A stretch of 64,000 nucleotides of DNA from Nematopogon swammerdamellus (Eukaryota; Arthropoda; Insecta; Lepidoptera; Adelidae). Shown here one piece after another: positions 1 to 10,090 of this stretch. The stretch's first letter is position 1, and each line of letters starts with the position of its first letter. The stretch is taken from contig OX336345.1 of NCBI GenBank assembly GCA_946902875.1, positions 20,677,395-20,741,394 on the forward strand, written 5' to 3'. The position numbers and the translations under genes are program-made. The notes below the pieces were generated by a model. That model ran no database searches. It was not told the origin of the DNA and saw only the letters and a program-made list of their open reading frames with translations.

Positions 1-379
1 TGAGCAACAGTGTCGCGTCTCGCATTTGCAGCTGAAACCTCTCTACACTTCCAGTACATGGTATTTCGGAATTATTGTCTTTTTTCGACAAATATGTCCA
101 AAGAAAGAAGGCTCCGTCGAAACGGTATACATGGTATTCGTAAATATAAAATGGGCTTCATCGTGGAGGTGACAGGCCGGAGTGGCGCCGCAAAGCCGGC
201 AATGAAAGGTCTTCTCGTTGGATCTTCAGTTTCTGTTCAAAATATTGTAAGCTACAATTTAGTACTGCTGCAGTACTTACTTACATAAAATATACTACTG
301 CTATACCGGTGTCTTGTTTACATCTTGATAGAAAAAATGCTAGAGAGAAAAATCTCTCGGTAGTCTTTTTAGCATTCTG

Positions 380-425
380 TGCCGTACGGGACCCTATTAC
401 TAAGCCTACGCCGTCTGTCTGTTCT
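380..425 (-). repeat. Family E fragment
   Basis: A short piece matching the terminal part of family E (gtacgggaccctattactaa followed by the gcctacgccgtctgtctg stretch). Compare 5983-6060 in the same orientation and 9760-9821 in the opposite one. Only the terminus is present. Confidence 0.6.
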
Positions 426-454
426 GCCTTTAAAGAAATCTTTTGTAACATACC

Positions 455-505
455 ATTGTTCTCTCGGCACAGGCACTCATGTTGGTTTACATAAACAAAA
501 AAATC
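455..505 (+). repeat. LINE-D 3' terminus
   Basis: The block 'tctcggcacaggcactcatg' followed by ttggtttacataaacaaaaaa is the same 3' end seen at 20670-20868 and 62735-62770. It ends in an A-rich tail as expected of a retroposed copy. It also serves as an empty-site reference for the MITE at 20687-20839. Confidence 0.55.
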
Positions 506-607
506 TATGCTTGTTCGAAGAGGAACATTTTCGTCGACGACTAAAAAGATAAAAGACGTCAGTCCTTAAGCTCTGAGGTTGACAAGTTCCTGCGAAGGAT
601 TTGGCGG

Positions 608-799
608 TCATAATGTCACTCCGAAGATGAAATACAACGTGAGGATTGCTGTACACCAACAATTATTGCTGTGTACAAGGTTTAAAGGAAGATAGAGGTT
701 TAGAAAAGAAACATACTCGATGTTCCCCCTGGTTAATGTTTCGGGGAACACACTCACCGGACGGAAGACAGTTCCACACCCTAGCTTGTGGTCTATCAT
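608..799 (-). pseudogene. Possible LINE reverse transcriptase tail fragment
   Basis: The minus frame carries a segment ending SVFPETL, similar to the 'LWN-LP-SVFP' tail found in jockey-like LINE ORF2 proteins elsewhere in the window (20408-20614, 38156-38401). It is short and diverged, with no catalytic region, so it is a relic at best. Confidence 0.35.
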
Positions 800-1200
800 A
801 ATATAGCTTTACTTTATAGGCATTAAAGCTCGCGTATCTAATTTGTATGAATTATATACATACGTATATACATGTTTGCACATCAAAAATCTCTGTAACG
901 GACAATTCTGCAATACACCTCATGTACCTAAAATATGAAATTGTACTTGTTTCTAAAAAAATGTTTTGGAGCGATAAAGTATTCCTGTGAGATGTTTCTA
1001 CCTACCGAGTCCACGTGACTGTTATTTTATCAGGCTTCTAAGTTTGATGTAATAAGTGGAAATTGAAGGAGGCGACGACGCCCGCGGCGGCGCGGCCGCG
1101 AAACTCGTTAACTTCAGTAGTCGACACCGGCAGACATGCCTCGACCACCAACGCCGCCGTTGCTTAGCGCTGCGTACAGGGCTAGTTCAATTTACGATTT
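800..1200. other. Non-repetitive stretch with a GC-rich block
   Basis: Mostly AT-rich DNA without a credible gene. Positions 1060-1165 are notably GC- and CpG-rich (ggcgacgacgcccgcggcgg). It could be a remnant of a regulatory or exonic region, but I see no splice signals or ORF that decide it. Confidence 0.3.
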
Positions 1201-1201
1201 A

Positions 1202-1372
1202 CGAGTGGTTTGGGTATCGGCTTCTCTTGCGAGAGGTCCGAGCTTCAAATCCGGTGTTGTAGGTATGAGTATATCTTCTGTGGTATTGAGTTTTTTTCTG
1301 ATGAAACAATTTTCACACATACGTACACCACCTGCTGCTTCACCATTCGGAAACGGTGTAAGACCATAAGGA
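1202..1372 (+). mobile_element. Diverged SINE-B copy
   Basis: Contains the tRNA-like head motif 'tcggcttctcttgcgagagg' and, further on, 'ctgctgcttcaccattcgga', both diagnostic of SINE-B (full copies at 61164 and 63342). It is diverged and 3' truncated. Confidence 0.6.
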
Positions 1373-1570
1373 TTTATCGGGGCTGGAGTGAATTGCAATT
1401 TGGTAATAACAACAGTGATAGTGCCACACGCGAACGAACTCTGATGTTTATGTTACTGTAAATTTCCGAAGCCAGTAAAACGCGAAATAACTAGTAACGA
1501 CTCAAAGTTTCCAGCAGCATCGCTAACTTCGCGCTCTTGCTAGTAAGAACGCGAAGCAACTGAAAACCGA

Positions 1571-1655
1571 AGGGAAGCACTGACATGGCACCTAGTTCAC
1601 CAAGCTGTTATGGGCTGACATCACGGGTGTAGTAGGTGATGTAGCCAACCGTATA
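1571..1655 (+). mobile_element. 5'-truncated SINE-A copy (tail only)
   Basis: Matches the last third of SINE-A: gggaagcactgacatggcac, then gttatgggctgacatcacgg-like sequence and gtaggtgatgtagccaaccg. No poly(A) is visible because repeat family M begins directly after it. Confidence 0.65.
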
Positions 1656-1835
1656 AATTTCGCCAGTTCTAAATTCAATGCGAAGAAGAACTGACAAACA
1701 AACTTCGTAAGTCACAATGTTTTATTAGTACCTTTATAAGTATTATGATCACTTACAAATAAATTAACCCATACTACCGCTCACAAGAACGTTAATATTT
1801 ACAGCATAAACGTGAATACTTAAGAATCTGATCAC
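1656..1835 (+). repeat. Repeat family M, copy 1
   Basis: A stretch of about 180 bp beginning 'ccagttctaaattcaatgcg' recurs at 37452-37640 with small differences. It has no ORF and no recognisable termini. Confidence 0.6.
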
Positions 1836-2999
1836 TCTTCGTATTTACATTACCTGTATCTGGTGTATAGTGCCATCGTCAATTTTATGTCGTATGTTCA
1901 GTAGTGGACGCACATACACTGGCATACTGACTGATCTAGTGTTTGAGGGGATCTCTATCTGAAAGACCTTTTCGCTGATAGACAATTCAAGTTTCTATTA
2001 CGCTATATTCTATTCCATCTGGACGCAATGCTATCTCCGCCGCGGGGATAGTCCGAGATAACTGCGAAAAATAAATGGGAAAAGAGTTTTAATATCTTGC
2101 TGGCGTCGTAGGCGTATTATCATTAATTCTTCGCCTGGCCTGTGAGACAATAAGCCTCGGGTGCGATTAAAGAATTGTGTTCACAGAGAGTTACCTACTG
2201 AAAGATATCTCCGGGCCCAGTAGTAACGAAATGTCAAGGACTCGCGCAAGATAAACTGTTATTTTTGTGGTAGCTGGTTGAATAAACCGTATTACATTTG
2301 AAAAGCGATTCTCATTGAATTGATCGTTTATATTTAAAAAAATTTGTATATTTAAACAAATGAAGATGACATTTATGTAGCTTTCTTTAGGAAAAATTTT
2401 GTTATTTTTGCCTTTATCTGAATTTTTTATCAATGTAAAATACACAAAACAATTTCTTCATTCACAAGAGAAACTTTGAATATTTGACTCTAAATGAAAT
2501 TCATTTATAAAAATATAAAAAAAATATAAAAAAATAAAAAGCTATTTATTCACACAAGCACGCTCGAAGTTATCATAACGAAGCATGAAAACTACAAATA
2601 TTAATATTCGTAAAACTACGAATATGTTTTACTAATGCGTTACCATTTCGTTCGAACTGCCTTTATTCGGTGCGGTGTTACCAATCAGAGCGGACTCAGT
2701 CCTACCACCAAGTAAGGTAAGGTATAATATGATACCATGAAGATCCCCACATATGAGGCATTAATTTATTGATCTATACTTTAAGGAAAGGGTTCTCTTG
2801 CCTCGCCGATATTTCAATCGGGATCCTGGTCACGGCACCACTGAAATGAGCATTTTCTAACTTCAACATTAAATGCTAAATCTCTCTCCGGTGCGCCACC
2901 TGAAAGCCATTGTCGTGCTGCTGTTCCTGCGATCCTGCGGAACCACTCCTTGAAGTGATAAATAAACGATGTTTTGGTGGTTTAAAAAAAAAATAACCA
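1836..2999. other. AT-rich stretch without recognisable genes
   Basis: No exon-like ORF, RNA gene or repeat matching another part of the window. Long A/T runs occur at 2330-2560. It appears to be unannotated intergenic or intronic DNA. Confidence 0.4.
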
Positions 3000-3000
3000 G

Positions 3001-3036
3001 GGTTAGGTTAGGTTAGGTTAGGTTAGCCTAACCTAA
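3001..3036 (+). repeat. Short (TTAGG)n tract with inverted end
   Basis: Four complete TTAGG units (3003-3022) are followed by ttag and then cctaacctaa, the reverse complement of the same motif. TTAGG is the usual insect telomere repeat; here it is a short interstitial tract that can fold back on itself. Confidence 0.7.
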
Positions 3037-3059
3037 TTTTAAGGCGGTGCATGTCGTTT

Positions 3060-3235
3060 TGTTACGTTTGTATTTCCGAAAATAAAGCTTTTAGGTGGTT
3101 ATAAAAAAAACTAAACACCCTAAAAAAATTTAAACACCCTAACATTGCTTAAAAAAAAAAAAAAAAAGATTTAAAAATGCAAACCCTACACGCTTACCAC
3201 TGAGCTAACAAGTTACTTAACCGACCAAACGAATA
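3060..3235 (-). mobile_element. SINE-N copy (tRNA-headed)
   Basis: Read on the minus strand it has an A-box-like 'tagctcagtgg', followed by the tail 'ttagggtgtttagttttttt' and 'ataaccaccta', shared with the plus-strand copy at 8078-8275. The B-box part is lost and replaced by a poly(T) run. Confidence 0.5.
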
Positions 3236-3514
3236 TCGGCTTCTATTGGTTCGCTCCGGGCGAAGGAGTAGGAGTGAAGGAACAGCAGGCACGACAAAGG
3301 CTTTCAGGTGTCGTACGGCATCTCTCTCAAACCCACCCCTCTGTGTAGTGAGATATTTCCGCAAAGTATTTCGTCACGTACTGTGCGTCCGGGCGGTTTA
3401 CTTTGTCCGCCCGCTAACTACTTTGCGGAGAAGTTTGCTCAACCGGAGAGACTAACTAATACCCACAACCCTGGGAATATGCACCTAGAAGAAGCATAAT
3501 ATATTTGTCTGGGG

Positions 3515-3751
3515 CGAACACACGAACTATTTACATAGCCGTTTCGACCGACGTCGTGCGGTGGTAGCAACCCGGGCGGGATAAACCCTTCCACCTAGTA
3601 AGGTATGAAGGGAAGGGACCTATAGTTTAACGTGGAATCCGAACCACGGCCAGCCTCTAACGGTCGAGCGATCACCCATCCAAGTACTGAGCGCGCTGAG
3701 GGTTGCTTAACAACAGTCGACCGACCGCACCACTGAGCTACCGAGGCTGAC
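3515..3751 (-). mobile_element. SINE-A copy, 3'-truncated
   Basis: The reverse complement begins tgtcagcctcggtagctcag, then the 5S-like segment ending 'gtacttggatgggtgatcgc', then the B box ggttcggattcc, and stops in the 'aaacggctatgtaaatagtt' part. The distal tail is missing. Confidence 0.75.
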
Positions 3752-3942
3752 ATATTATTATATTCTAGTATAGTATAGTGGAATACTGACTCAGATTAGT
3801 GGTAAAGAGGGGTCTGCGCCATCTTGCCAACTTTTATGCCAAAATATGTGCAATGTTTTACGATGCCGTTTCTCGGTAAACTACACGGTTAAAGTGGATT
3901 TGCCGAATGTTTTGGAAGGACGCGGCAGAACGCGGTCGTATA
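3752..3942. other. No recognisable feature
   Basis: AT-rich sequence with a short 'agtatagtatagtgg' direct repeat. I see no gene or RNA here. Confidence 0.3.
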
Positions 3943-4040
3943 GTGTATTTTTTATAGAAAGCGCCGCGTATGGCGCCGAGACACCCATAAGATGTCTAAC
4001 GACGTCCATGAACGTACGGTCGAATGCGAATTTCGATTGT
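3943..4040 (-). repeat. LINE-C 3' terminus fragment
   Basis: Begins tttttatagaaagcgc and continues through the 'gtgtctaacgacg-ccatg' block. This is the terminal segment of LINE-C, seen also at 4432, 9330, 34672, 41030, 41667, 57095 and 60846. Confidence 0.65.
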
Positions 4041-4431
4041 CTTCAAATGTGCTATTTGGAGACAAAAAAATGTGAATTATGAAATATATAAATTTTGGTT
4101 TTGACGTTTCAAATGAATAATTTTCTAGATATTTTATTATTTATTTTTATTGTTACTAATCGGCCTAGTTTTGAACTGATTGAATAATAATGCATGTCAG
4201 CCATCTTAACTGGCAAAATGAATGTATTTCGACGACGTCAATATTATTTTGAAGACACTAGATGTGTGCAAAATTATTTATCATTTAATTAATTTGATAA
4301 AACGCACTAAATATAAGCTCTCTATGAGACACATAGGTTTAAACATCCGTTTCGGTTGCTCATTAAAAAAAATTCGGTGTAGTTCTCCACAAAATTACTT
4401 TTAGTCATACTAACTTTTTTTATTTTTTTTT

Positions 4432-4915
4432 ATTGGAAGCACGACATATGGCGCCGAGGCACCCATGAGGTGTCTAACGGCGCCCATGGACATTCCATCG
4501 TATTCGAGAGTTGCGAATGCCATGCCGGCCTGACAGGTGCTCATTTACGCCCCCCTTGAAGGACCTGAGACTGTAATTGGGGGGAAATATATGAGCAGGG
4601 AGAGCGTTCCAGAGTTTACCGGTTCTGTAAAGGAAAGATCTGCAGAATCGATTGGTACGCATCCGCGGTAAGTCCAGCGTATAGGGATGCAATCCCTGCC
4701 CTGTGCGCGTGGCGCGGAGGTGGAAAGGGAACGGCGGGATCGCGTTAAACAGCTCCTCCGAGCACTCCCCATGGAATAAGCGGTAGAACACACTTAGGGA
4801 GCTGACATCCCTACGGTGTTGCAGTGGTTCTAGATCGCGGCGCGGGGCACTTCGGGGTCACCCACTAGTCGCACGGCTCGACGCTGGATCGAGTCCAGGC
4901 GCAAACTTATTCTTA
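4432..4915 (-). pseudogene. LINE-C: jockey-like reverse transcriptase 3' end (broken)
   Basis: The minus strand encodes the C-terminal tail of a non-LTR retrotransposon ORF2. Upstream, in another frame, is 'LDSIQRRAVRLVGDP'. Then, in the frame 4791-4474, come HGECSEELFNAIPPFPF, RFCRSFLYRTGKLWNALP and a FK-GV motif. These are typical of jockey-clade LINEs downstream of the RT fingers and palm. Stops (such as the one in front of the NHCNTVG segment) and a frame change show it is dead. Such proteins act in target-primed reverse transcription; this copy lacks the catalytic half and cannot. The 3' end lies at about 4432, next to a T-rich stretch that is the complement of the A-rich tail. Confidence 0.75.
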
Positions 4916-5264
4916 ACTAATAATAAAGCCGAAAATCTGTAACGATCTTCAACGCTCTTCGGAGGAACATGCATCCCTTATTCCTTGCCATCTAACCTAA
5001 AATCTAGAGTTGATAAAACGCAAGGTGAGTGAAAATACTGCCATTTTAAAATATCGTTAAGTGCCTTCTCGAATCGCTGCTTCATTTGCATATGAATACA
5101 TAGGTACAGTGAAATCCGAATCGCAGCTAACCCCTTTTCTTCTCTCTATGCTCCAATGATTCTTTTATGCTCTTTTATGCCGTATGTGTTTCTTGAGTGC
5201 AGGCAATCGAAAATAAATCCGGTAAAGTAATGTTTCGTTTACGAAAACTCTTCTACATATTGTT
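4916..5264. other. No recognisable feature
   Basis: A stretch of about 350 bp without a credible ORF, RNA gene or internal match that I can see. Confidence 0.3.
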
Positions 5265-5445
5265 AGGTTTCCGTATCCCGTACGGAAGCCTATAACGTCT
5301 GTCTGTCTGTCCGTCCGCCCGTCCGTCCGTCTGATATGGCTGTATTTTTGGAACCGTAATACCTAGACAGTAGACGGTTGAATTGGTGGTTCGCAGAATA
5401 TAGTAGAGTGTTATTTTGGCGGATGTAACAAGAAATAATAAAAAA
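5265..5445 (-). repeat. Family E terminal fragment
   Basis: Starts 'taggtttccgtatcccgtac', continues with the (GTCT/GTCC)n stretch, then the ggaaccgtaatacc block. This is the distal part of family E in minus orientation. Confidence 0.65.
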
Positions 5446-5982
5446 ATTAAAAAGTGAAAAATTTATTCTCGGTTTTCGTATATTTTCTTCAATATCTTTT
5501 AAACTATGGATTTTTAAATAAAATATATTATATATATTTGTATTTCTTAAAGCTAGTCCTTTCGTATGATAAGTCATATTATTATGATAAATTAGAAAAA
5601 AAATCTAATTTGTCCCTCAAAAATTACCCCCATAATCGAAATTCGTTCATTCACGCTATACGTCATACGAGAGTGATCCATAAGGATTCCGTTTTTCTTC
5701 TTTAATGGAATCAAACATTCAAATTTTAAGCGCTCTCTTTAGTCTCGCAGTGGAAACCGTGTTAGGCAATATTGATCCCTGTCGGCGGGCACTAGAGTAT
5801 ATTTTTCTTGCTAGGGCAGTTCAGTCGGTGTCCTCTATCTCTCGTAGGAGCCTACGGGACCCCAGTCCCAGTACTAGATCCGACTGGAACACAGCTCACA
5901 TTACGTTTGAAACAGTGTAGCCCACTTGCCTGCCACAGGGACGGTACGCGCACGCTGCACCGCGCTCTAACCTTTTCATTGC
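5446..5982. other. Stretch without a firm gene
   Basis: An ORF-like stretch at 5705-5935 has no recognisable domain. 5625-5700 resembles the 'aaaatcgaaattcgttca' repeat that recurs at 37335 and 53280. Nothing else can be supported. Confidence 0.3.
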
Positions 5983-7709
5983 TTTTTAGGGTTCCGTATC
6001 AGTCGTACGGGACCCTATTACTAAGCCTACGCCGTCTGTATATCTGTCTATCCGAGGGCTGTATCTCTTGAACCGTAATAGGTAGCCCGTTGAAATTTTC
6101 ACAGAATATGTGTTATTATGGCCGATATAACAACAAATAATATAAATAAGAAAACGTTAAAAAATCAAGAGGGTCCAAGCAACTAAAAAGTGTATGCGCG
6201 GCACCTACCGAAAAGAGTATGATGCATTTTAACTAATACATAGATGGCGTGAGTGGCGCGGCATCTACCGAAAAGAGTATGATGCATTTTAACTAATACA
6301 TAGATGGCGTGAGTGGCGCGGCACCTACCGAAAAGAGTATGATGCATTTTAACTAATACATAGATGGCGTGAGTGGCGCGGCACCTACCGAAAAGAGTAT
6401 GATGCATTTTAACTAATACATAGATGGCGTGAGTGGCGCGGCACCTACCGAAAAGAGTATGATGCATTTTAACTAATACATAGATGTCGTGAGTGGCGCG
6501 GCACCTACCGAAAAGAGTATGATGCATTTTAACTAATACATAGATGGCGTGAGTGGCGCGGCATCTACCGAAAAGAGTATGATGCATTTTAACTAATACA
6601 TAGATGGCGTGAGTGGCGCGGCACCTACCGTAAAGAGTATGATGCATTTTAACTAATACATAGATGGCGTGAGTGGCGCGGCACCTACCGAAAAGAGTAT
6701 GATGCATTTTAACTAATACATAGATGGCGTGAGTGGCGCGGCATCTACCGAAAAGAGTATGGTGCATTTTAACTAATACATAGATGGCGTGAGTGGCGCG
6801 GCATCTACCGAAAAGAGTATGATGCATTTTAACTAATACATAGATGGAGTGAGTGGCGCGGAACCTACCGAAAAGAGTATGATGCATTTTAACTAATACA
6901 TAGATGGCGTGAGTGGCGCGGCACCTACCGAAAAGAGTATGATGCATTTTAACTAATACATAGATGGCGTGAGTGGCGCGGCATCTACCGAAAAGAGTAT
7001 GATGCATTTTAACTAATACATAGATGGCGTGAGTGGCGCGGCACCTACCGTAAAGAGTATGATGCATTTTAACTAATACATAGATGGTGTGAGTGGCGCG
7101 GCACCTACCGTAAAGAGTATGATGCATTTTAACTAATACATAGATGGCGTGAGTGGCGCGGCACCTACCGTAAAGAGTATGATGCATTTTAACTAATACA
7201 TAGATGGCGTGAGTGGCGCGGCATCTACCGAAAAGAGTATGATGCATTTTAACTAATACATAGATGGCGTGAGTGGCGCGGCACCTACCGTAAAGAGTAT
7301 GATGCATTTTAACTAATACATAGATGGCGTGAGTGGCGCGGCATCTACCGAAAAGAATATGATGCATTTTAACTAATACATAGATGGCGTGAGTGGCGCG
7401 GCACCTACCGTAAAGAGTATGATGCATTTTAACTAATACATAGATGGCGTGAGTGGCGCGGCACCTACCGTAAAGAGTATGATGCATTTTAACTAATACA
7501 TAGATGGCGTGAGTGGCGCGGCATCTACCGAAAAGAGTATGATGCATTTTAACTAATACATAGATGGCGTGAGTGGCGCGGCACCTACCGAAAAGAGTAT
7601 GATGCATTTTAACTAATACATAGATGGCGTGAGTGGCGCTGACCATGACATGGCGATACGGAACCCTCGGTGCGCGAGTTCGACTCGCACTTGGCCGGGT
7701 TTTTTTTTA
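5983..7709 (-). mobile_element. Family E copy expanded by an internal minisatellite
   Basis: On the minus strand it runs from the 'ccggccaagtgcgagtcgaa' head (about 7709) through 'gagggttccgtatcgccatg', then the amplified interior (6196-7639), then the 'atcggccataataacacata' block, and ends at tacggaaccctaaaaa (5983). Without the array it would be about 340 bp, close to the roughly 400-bp copy at 9421-9821. The terminal 'agggttccgtatc' motifs are in inverted orientation. The family is unclassified: no transposase, no clear pol III boxes. Confidence 0.75.
6196..7639. repeat. 60-bp minisatellite, 24 copies
   Basis: Exact 60-bp period over 1,444 bp without a single indel. Units differ mainly at two sites: cacc/catc and accgA/accgT. 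The catc form always carries A, and the accgT form always carries cacc, giving three unit types. accgT units sit at 6601 and from 7021 to 7500. The unit matches single-copy sequence inside family E ('cgccactcacgccatctatg' ... ttagttaaaatgcttcatac at 9493-9580 and 53545-53640), so it arose from the element itself. The period is a multiple of 3, so one minus frame stays open for 487 codons without being a gene. Confidence 0.95.
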
Positions 7710-7711
7710 CT

Positions 7712-7836
7712 TTAACCCCCGACGCAAAAGGAGGGCTGTTATAAGTTTGACGCCTCCGTCTGACTGTGTGTGTATCTGTGTGTCTGTCGGTGGCATCGTA
7801 CCTCCCAAACGGATGGACCGATTTGGATACGGTTAT
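7712..7836 (-). repeat. Repeat 'ccaaatcggtccatccgttt' (H-associated), copy
   Basis: Minus-strand copy of a segment that includes 'atcggtccatccgtttggga', a (CA)n stretch and the 'tataacacccctcc' to gtcgggggtta end. Plus-strand relatives lie at 46610-46735 and 58022-58178. Confidence 0.6.
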
Positions 7837-8077
7837 TTTTGAAGTGAAAACTTATTTAGCGGCGCTTGGCACTTTTTTAGGTGGGTAAAAAATGTTAAAC
7901 TCGCGTCAGATCTCGAAAAGCGTCAGATTTATTTTTATTATTTAAAATGTAACCTTAAGTCATTGCATTAAGGTTTAAGTTACGAGTGGCTCGGGATCAA
8001 TTCTGTTCGTCTCTCCGTGACAGTAAAGCCGAAAGCGAATCAAGGGAATCCAATATTCGTTTGGTCGTTTATGTGAT

Positions 8078-8275
8078 TTCGTGGCTCAATGGTAAGAGTG
8101 TAGGATTTGTATTTTTTGACCATGGGTTCGAATCCCTCAATTTTTTTTTGTTTTTTTTTTTGTTTTGTTTTCTTTTTGCAATGTAACGGTGTTTAATTTT
8201 TTTTAGGGTGTTTAGTTTTTTTTATAACCACCTAAGAATTATTATCGGAAATACAAAAAGTTTTCACTTCTGCCG
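8078..8275 (+). mobile_element. SINE-N copy with tRNA-like pol III boxes
   Basis: The A box tggctcaatgg (8082-8092) and B box ggttcgaatcc (8125-8135) are spaced as in a tRNA. T-rich sequence and the family tail (agggtgtttag, ataaccacctaa) follow. It is not a functional tRNA because the acceptor stem cannot pair. A minus-strand relative is at 3060-3235. Confidence 0.55.
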
Positions 8276-8488
8276 GCACTCCCGGAGTGCAACTGGGGCT
8301 TTTTTTATTAGAAAGCTAGTTTAACCCGGATGGTTCTTAGCTATGATAGTAATCGAGTAATAAAGTTATAATTAAGTAATAAAAAATTACGCCTCACTGA
8401 TGGATCGATTTAAAATAAAAGTTAAATGACAAATTTAAAAAACCCCCGACCGTTAAAAAGTCAAAAATAATTTCCGCTTCCTTCCTTA
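8276..8488. repeat. Remnant of the H-associated element
   Basis: Carries 'agaaagctagtttaacccgg'-like and 'aagtaataaaaaattacg' sequence, and at 8446-8470 'aacccccgaccgttaaaaag', which matches the left arm of MITE H (46262). Truncated by the Helitron-like element that starts at about 8489. Confidence 0.45.
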
Positions 8489-8706
8489 TCCTTACCTATA
8501 ATAAAATTCAACGTCTGCTTTCTGTCTGAGTTTCTGTCTGTCCGCTTATAACTCGAGAACCACTGAACCGATTTTAATAAAACAAATTCTACGGATAGCT
8601 TGATTCTTCCCATGAACTATAGGCTACTTACTATCACGCTAAATGGCTTATTAGGTTAGCAGTGAAGTCAAATATGAGAGCGGGCGGAGCCGCGGGCACA
8701 GCTAGT
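8489..8706 (+). mobile_element. Helitron-like non-autonomous element T, copy 1
   Basis: Runs from tccttacctataataaaat to agccgcgggcacagctagt. The 3' end has CTAGT preceded by a GC-rich palindrome (CCGCGG), as expected for Helitrons (3' CTRR, insertion before T). Copy 2 at 13558-13809 is very similar over its whole length ('ctcgagaaccattgaaccg', 'gatagcttgattcttcccat'). Confidence 0.55.
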
Positions 8707-8714
8707 ACTTACAT

Positions 8715-8855
8715 ATAAAGGAGTCGCCGGACCGCTAAGCAAATAAAATATAAAAAAACTCATAGCTGCGCGGGTATTTTATTTACTTTGATTAAGTAAA
8801 CGGAAATTATTTTTTACTTTTTATAAGTGTCGGGGGTTTTTTAAATTTGTAATTT
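8715..8855 (-). repeat. MITE H-like remnant
   Basis: Inverted parts 'aaggagtcgccggaccgcta' and agtaaacggaaattattttt / tgtcgggggttttttaaatt correspond to the two arms of H (46262-46449). The arms are diverged here. Confidence 0.5.
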
Positions 8856-8865
8856 TCATTTATAT

Positions 8866-8970
8866 AGAACCTGTTAGGTTGACTACATCCCGCGACGTCA
8901 GCCCATAACACGCAGGTGAAGTAAGTGCAGTGTCGGTGCTTCACTTTGATCGTGCCGGCTACATAAGTAA
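8866..8970 (-). mobile_element. Diverged SINE-A tail
   Basis: 'gacgtcagcccataacacgc' followed by gatcgtgccggctacat are SINE-A tail motifs on the minus strand. It is considerably diverged. Confidence 0.45.
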
Positions 8971-9329
8971 CATTTGATCTCGTATACATTCGACATTGTA
9001 ACCGCCTTCCGTATTATAGTAGAGCTTTTAATTTTAATAGGTAGTCCGCACTACCGCCGCCCCGGTTCCAACTTTCCACCTTGTATTTGCGTAGGTCGTG
9101 TTAAATCTAATTAGAACATCCTGAACTTGGCGCTAGGTCGTAATTGGCTCACCACATGTGGCTAACATCATTACGGACCACCTCTGTAACGACGTTCCAA
9201 GTACCTTACGAACACAGCTGTTCCGCTCAATTTGATTGAGTTGCTAGCAGTAAATTAAATTTTCTCCATAGCGTTTCGTAAACTCTGTCTCGGTTCAGAT
9301 CAGAGAATGGTTAGAGAGCAATCATTCGC
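8971..9329. other. No recognisable feature
   Basis: Mixed-composition sequence with no ORF, RNA gene or repeat I can identify. Confidence 0.3.
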
Positions 9330-9420
9330 CATGGTATTTGCAATCCCCGCGTACGACCGAATGTCCATGATCGTCGTTAGGCACCTTATGGTTGGCTCAG
9401 TGACATATGTCGCGCTTTCT
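9330..9420 (+). repeat. LINE-C 3' terminus
   Basis: 'cgaccgaatgtccatgatcg' to the 'gacatatgtcgcgctttcta' end, plus-strand orientation. Family E follows directly, so this copy's A-rich tail and the E head adjoin. Confidence 0.65.
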
Positions 9421-9821
9421 AAAAAAACCGGCCAAGTGCGAGTCGAACTCGCGCACCGAGGGTTCCGTATCGCCATGTCATGGTTAGCTAGCGCCACTCA
9501 CGCCATCTATGGCGTGTTATGAAATACTTCATATTAGTTAAAATTCATGATTAGTTCAAATGCTTCATACTCTATTAGGTAGATGGCGCGCGCGTACACT
9601 TTTTGGTTTCTTCTATGGGAACCCGCATGAATTTTTTACATTTTATTATGCCATAATAAATAACACCATATTCTGTGAAAATTCCAACGGGCTACCTATT
9701 ACGGTTCAAGAGATACAGCCATCGGCCAGACAGACAGACGGACGGACAGACAGACAGACCAGACAGACAGACGGCGTAGGCTTAGTAATAGGGTCCCGTA
9801 CCGGATACGGAACCCTAAAAA
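9421..9821 (+). mobile_element. Family E, near-complete single copy
   Basis: The head 'ccggccaagtgcgagtcgaa' contains the short palindrome gtgcgagt/actcgc. It is followed by gagggttccgtatc, the 'cgccactcacgccatctatg' segment, the ttcaacgggctacctattac block, (CAGA/CGGA)n repeats and the terminal ggatacggaaccctaaaaa. The 13-bp agggttccgtatc motif is inverted between head and tail. This copy shows the ancestral single-copy state of the sequence amplified at 6196-7639. Confidence 0.75.
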
Positions 9822-9894
9822 TTACGTCATATAATAGATACAGTAACCACGGAAGCGGCACATAGTTCCTACAGGAGGTGTAATGTGCTGACAT

Positions 9895-10090
9895 TACCCC
9901 TTACTAAGTGGTAGGATCAAAGTGTCGACTTGGTTGGTACCACAGTACTGAATTTAAGATGGCCGCATAGCACCTGCTTTGTTCTCCTCTAGTCTAGTAT
10001 TGCCAACAATCTAAAGATAAGTCTCCGGTATGGCACCTACGTTCTAGGAGGTGATAATTGACTGGAGCATGTACTTTGGCCCCTCTGATG
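9895..10090 (+). mobile_element. 5'-truncated SINE-B
   Basis: ccccttactaagtggtagg, then ggttggtaccacagtact, then tctccggtatggcacctac correspond to the SINE-B body. The tRNA-like head is missing. Confidence 0.65.

Noticed and set aside
6196..7639. CRISPR array
   Set aside because: Directly adjoining 60-bp units with no unique spacers, in eukaryotic DNA.
6183..7646. 487-residue minus-strand ORF made of a 20-residue repeat
   Set aside because: A by-product of a 60-bp minisatellite whose period is a multiple of 3. It starts and ends with the array inside a non-coding repeat family, with no promoter or splice context.
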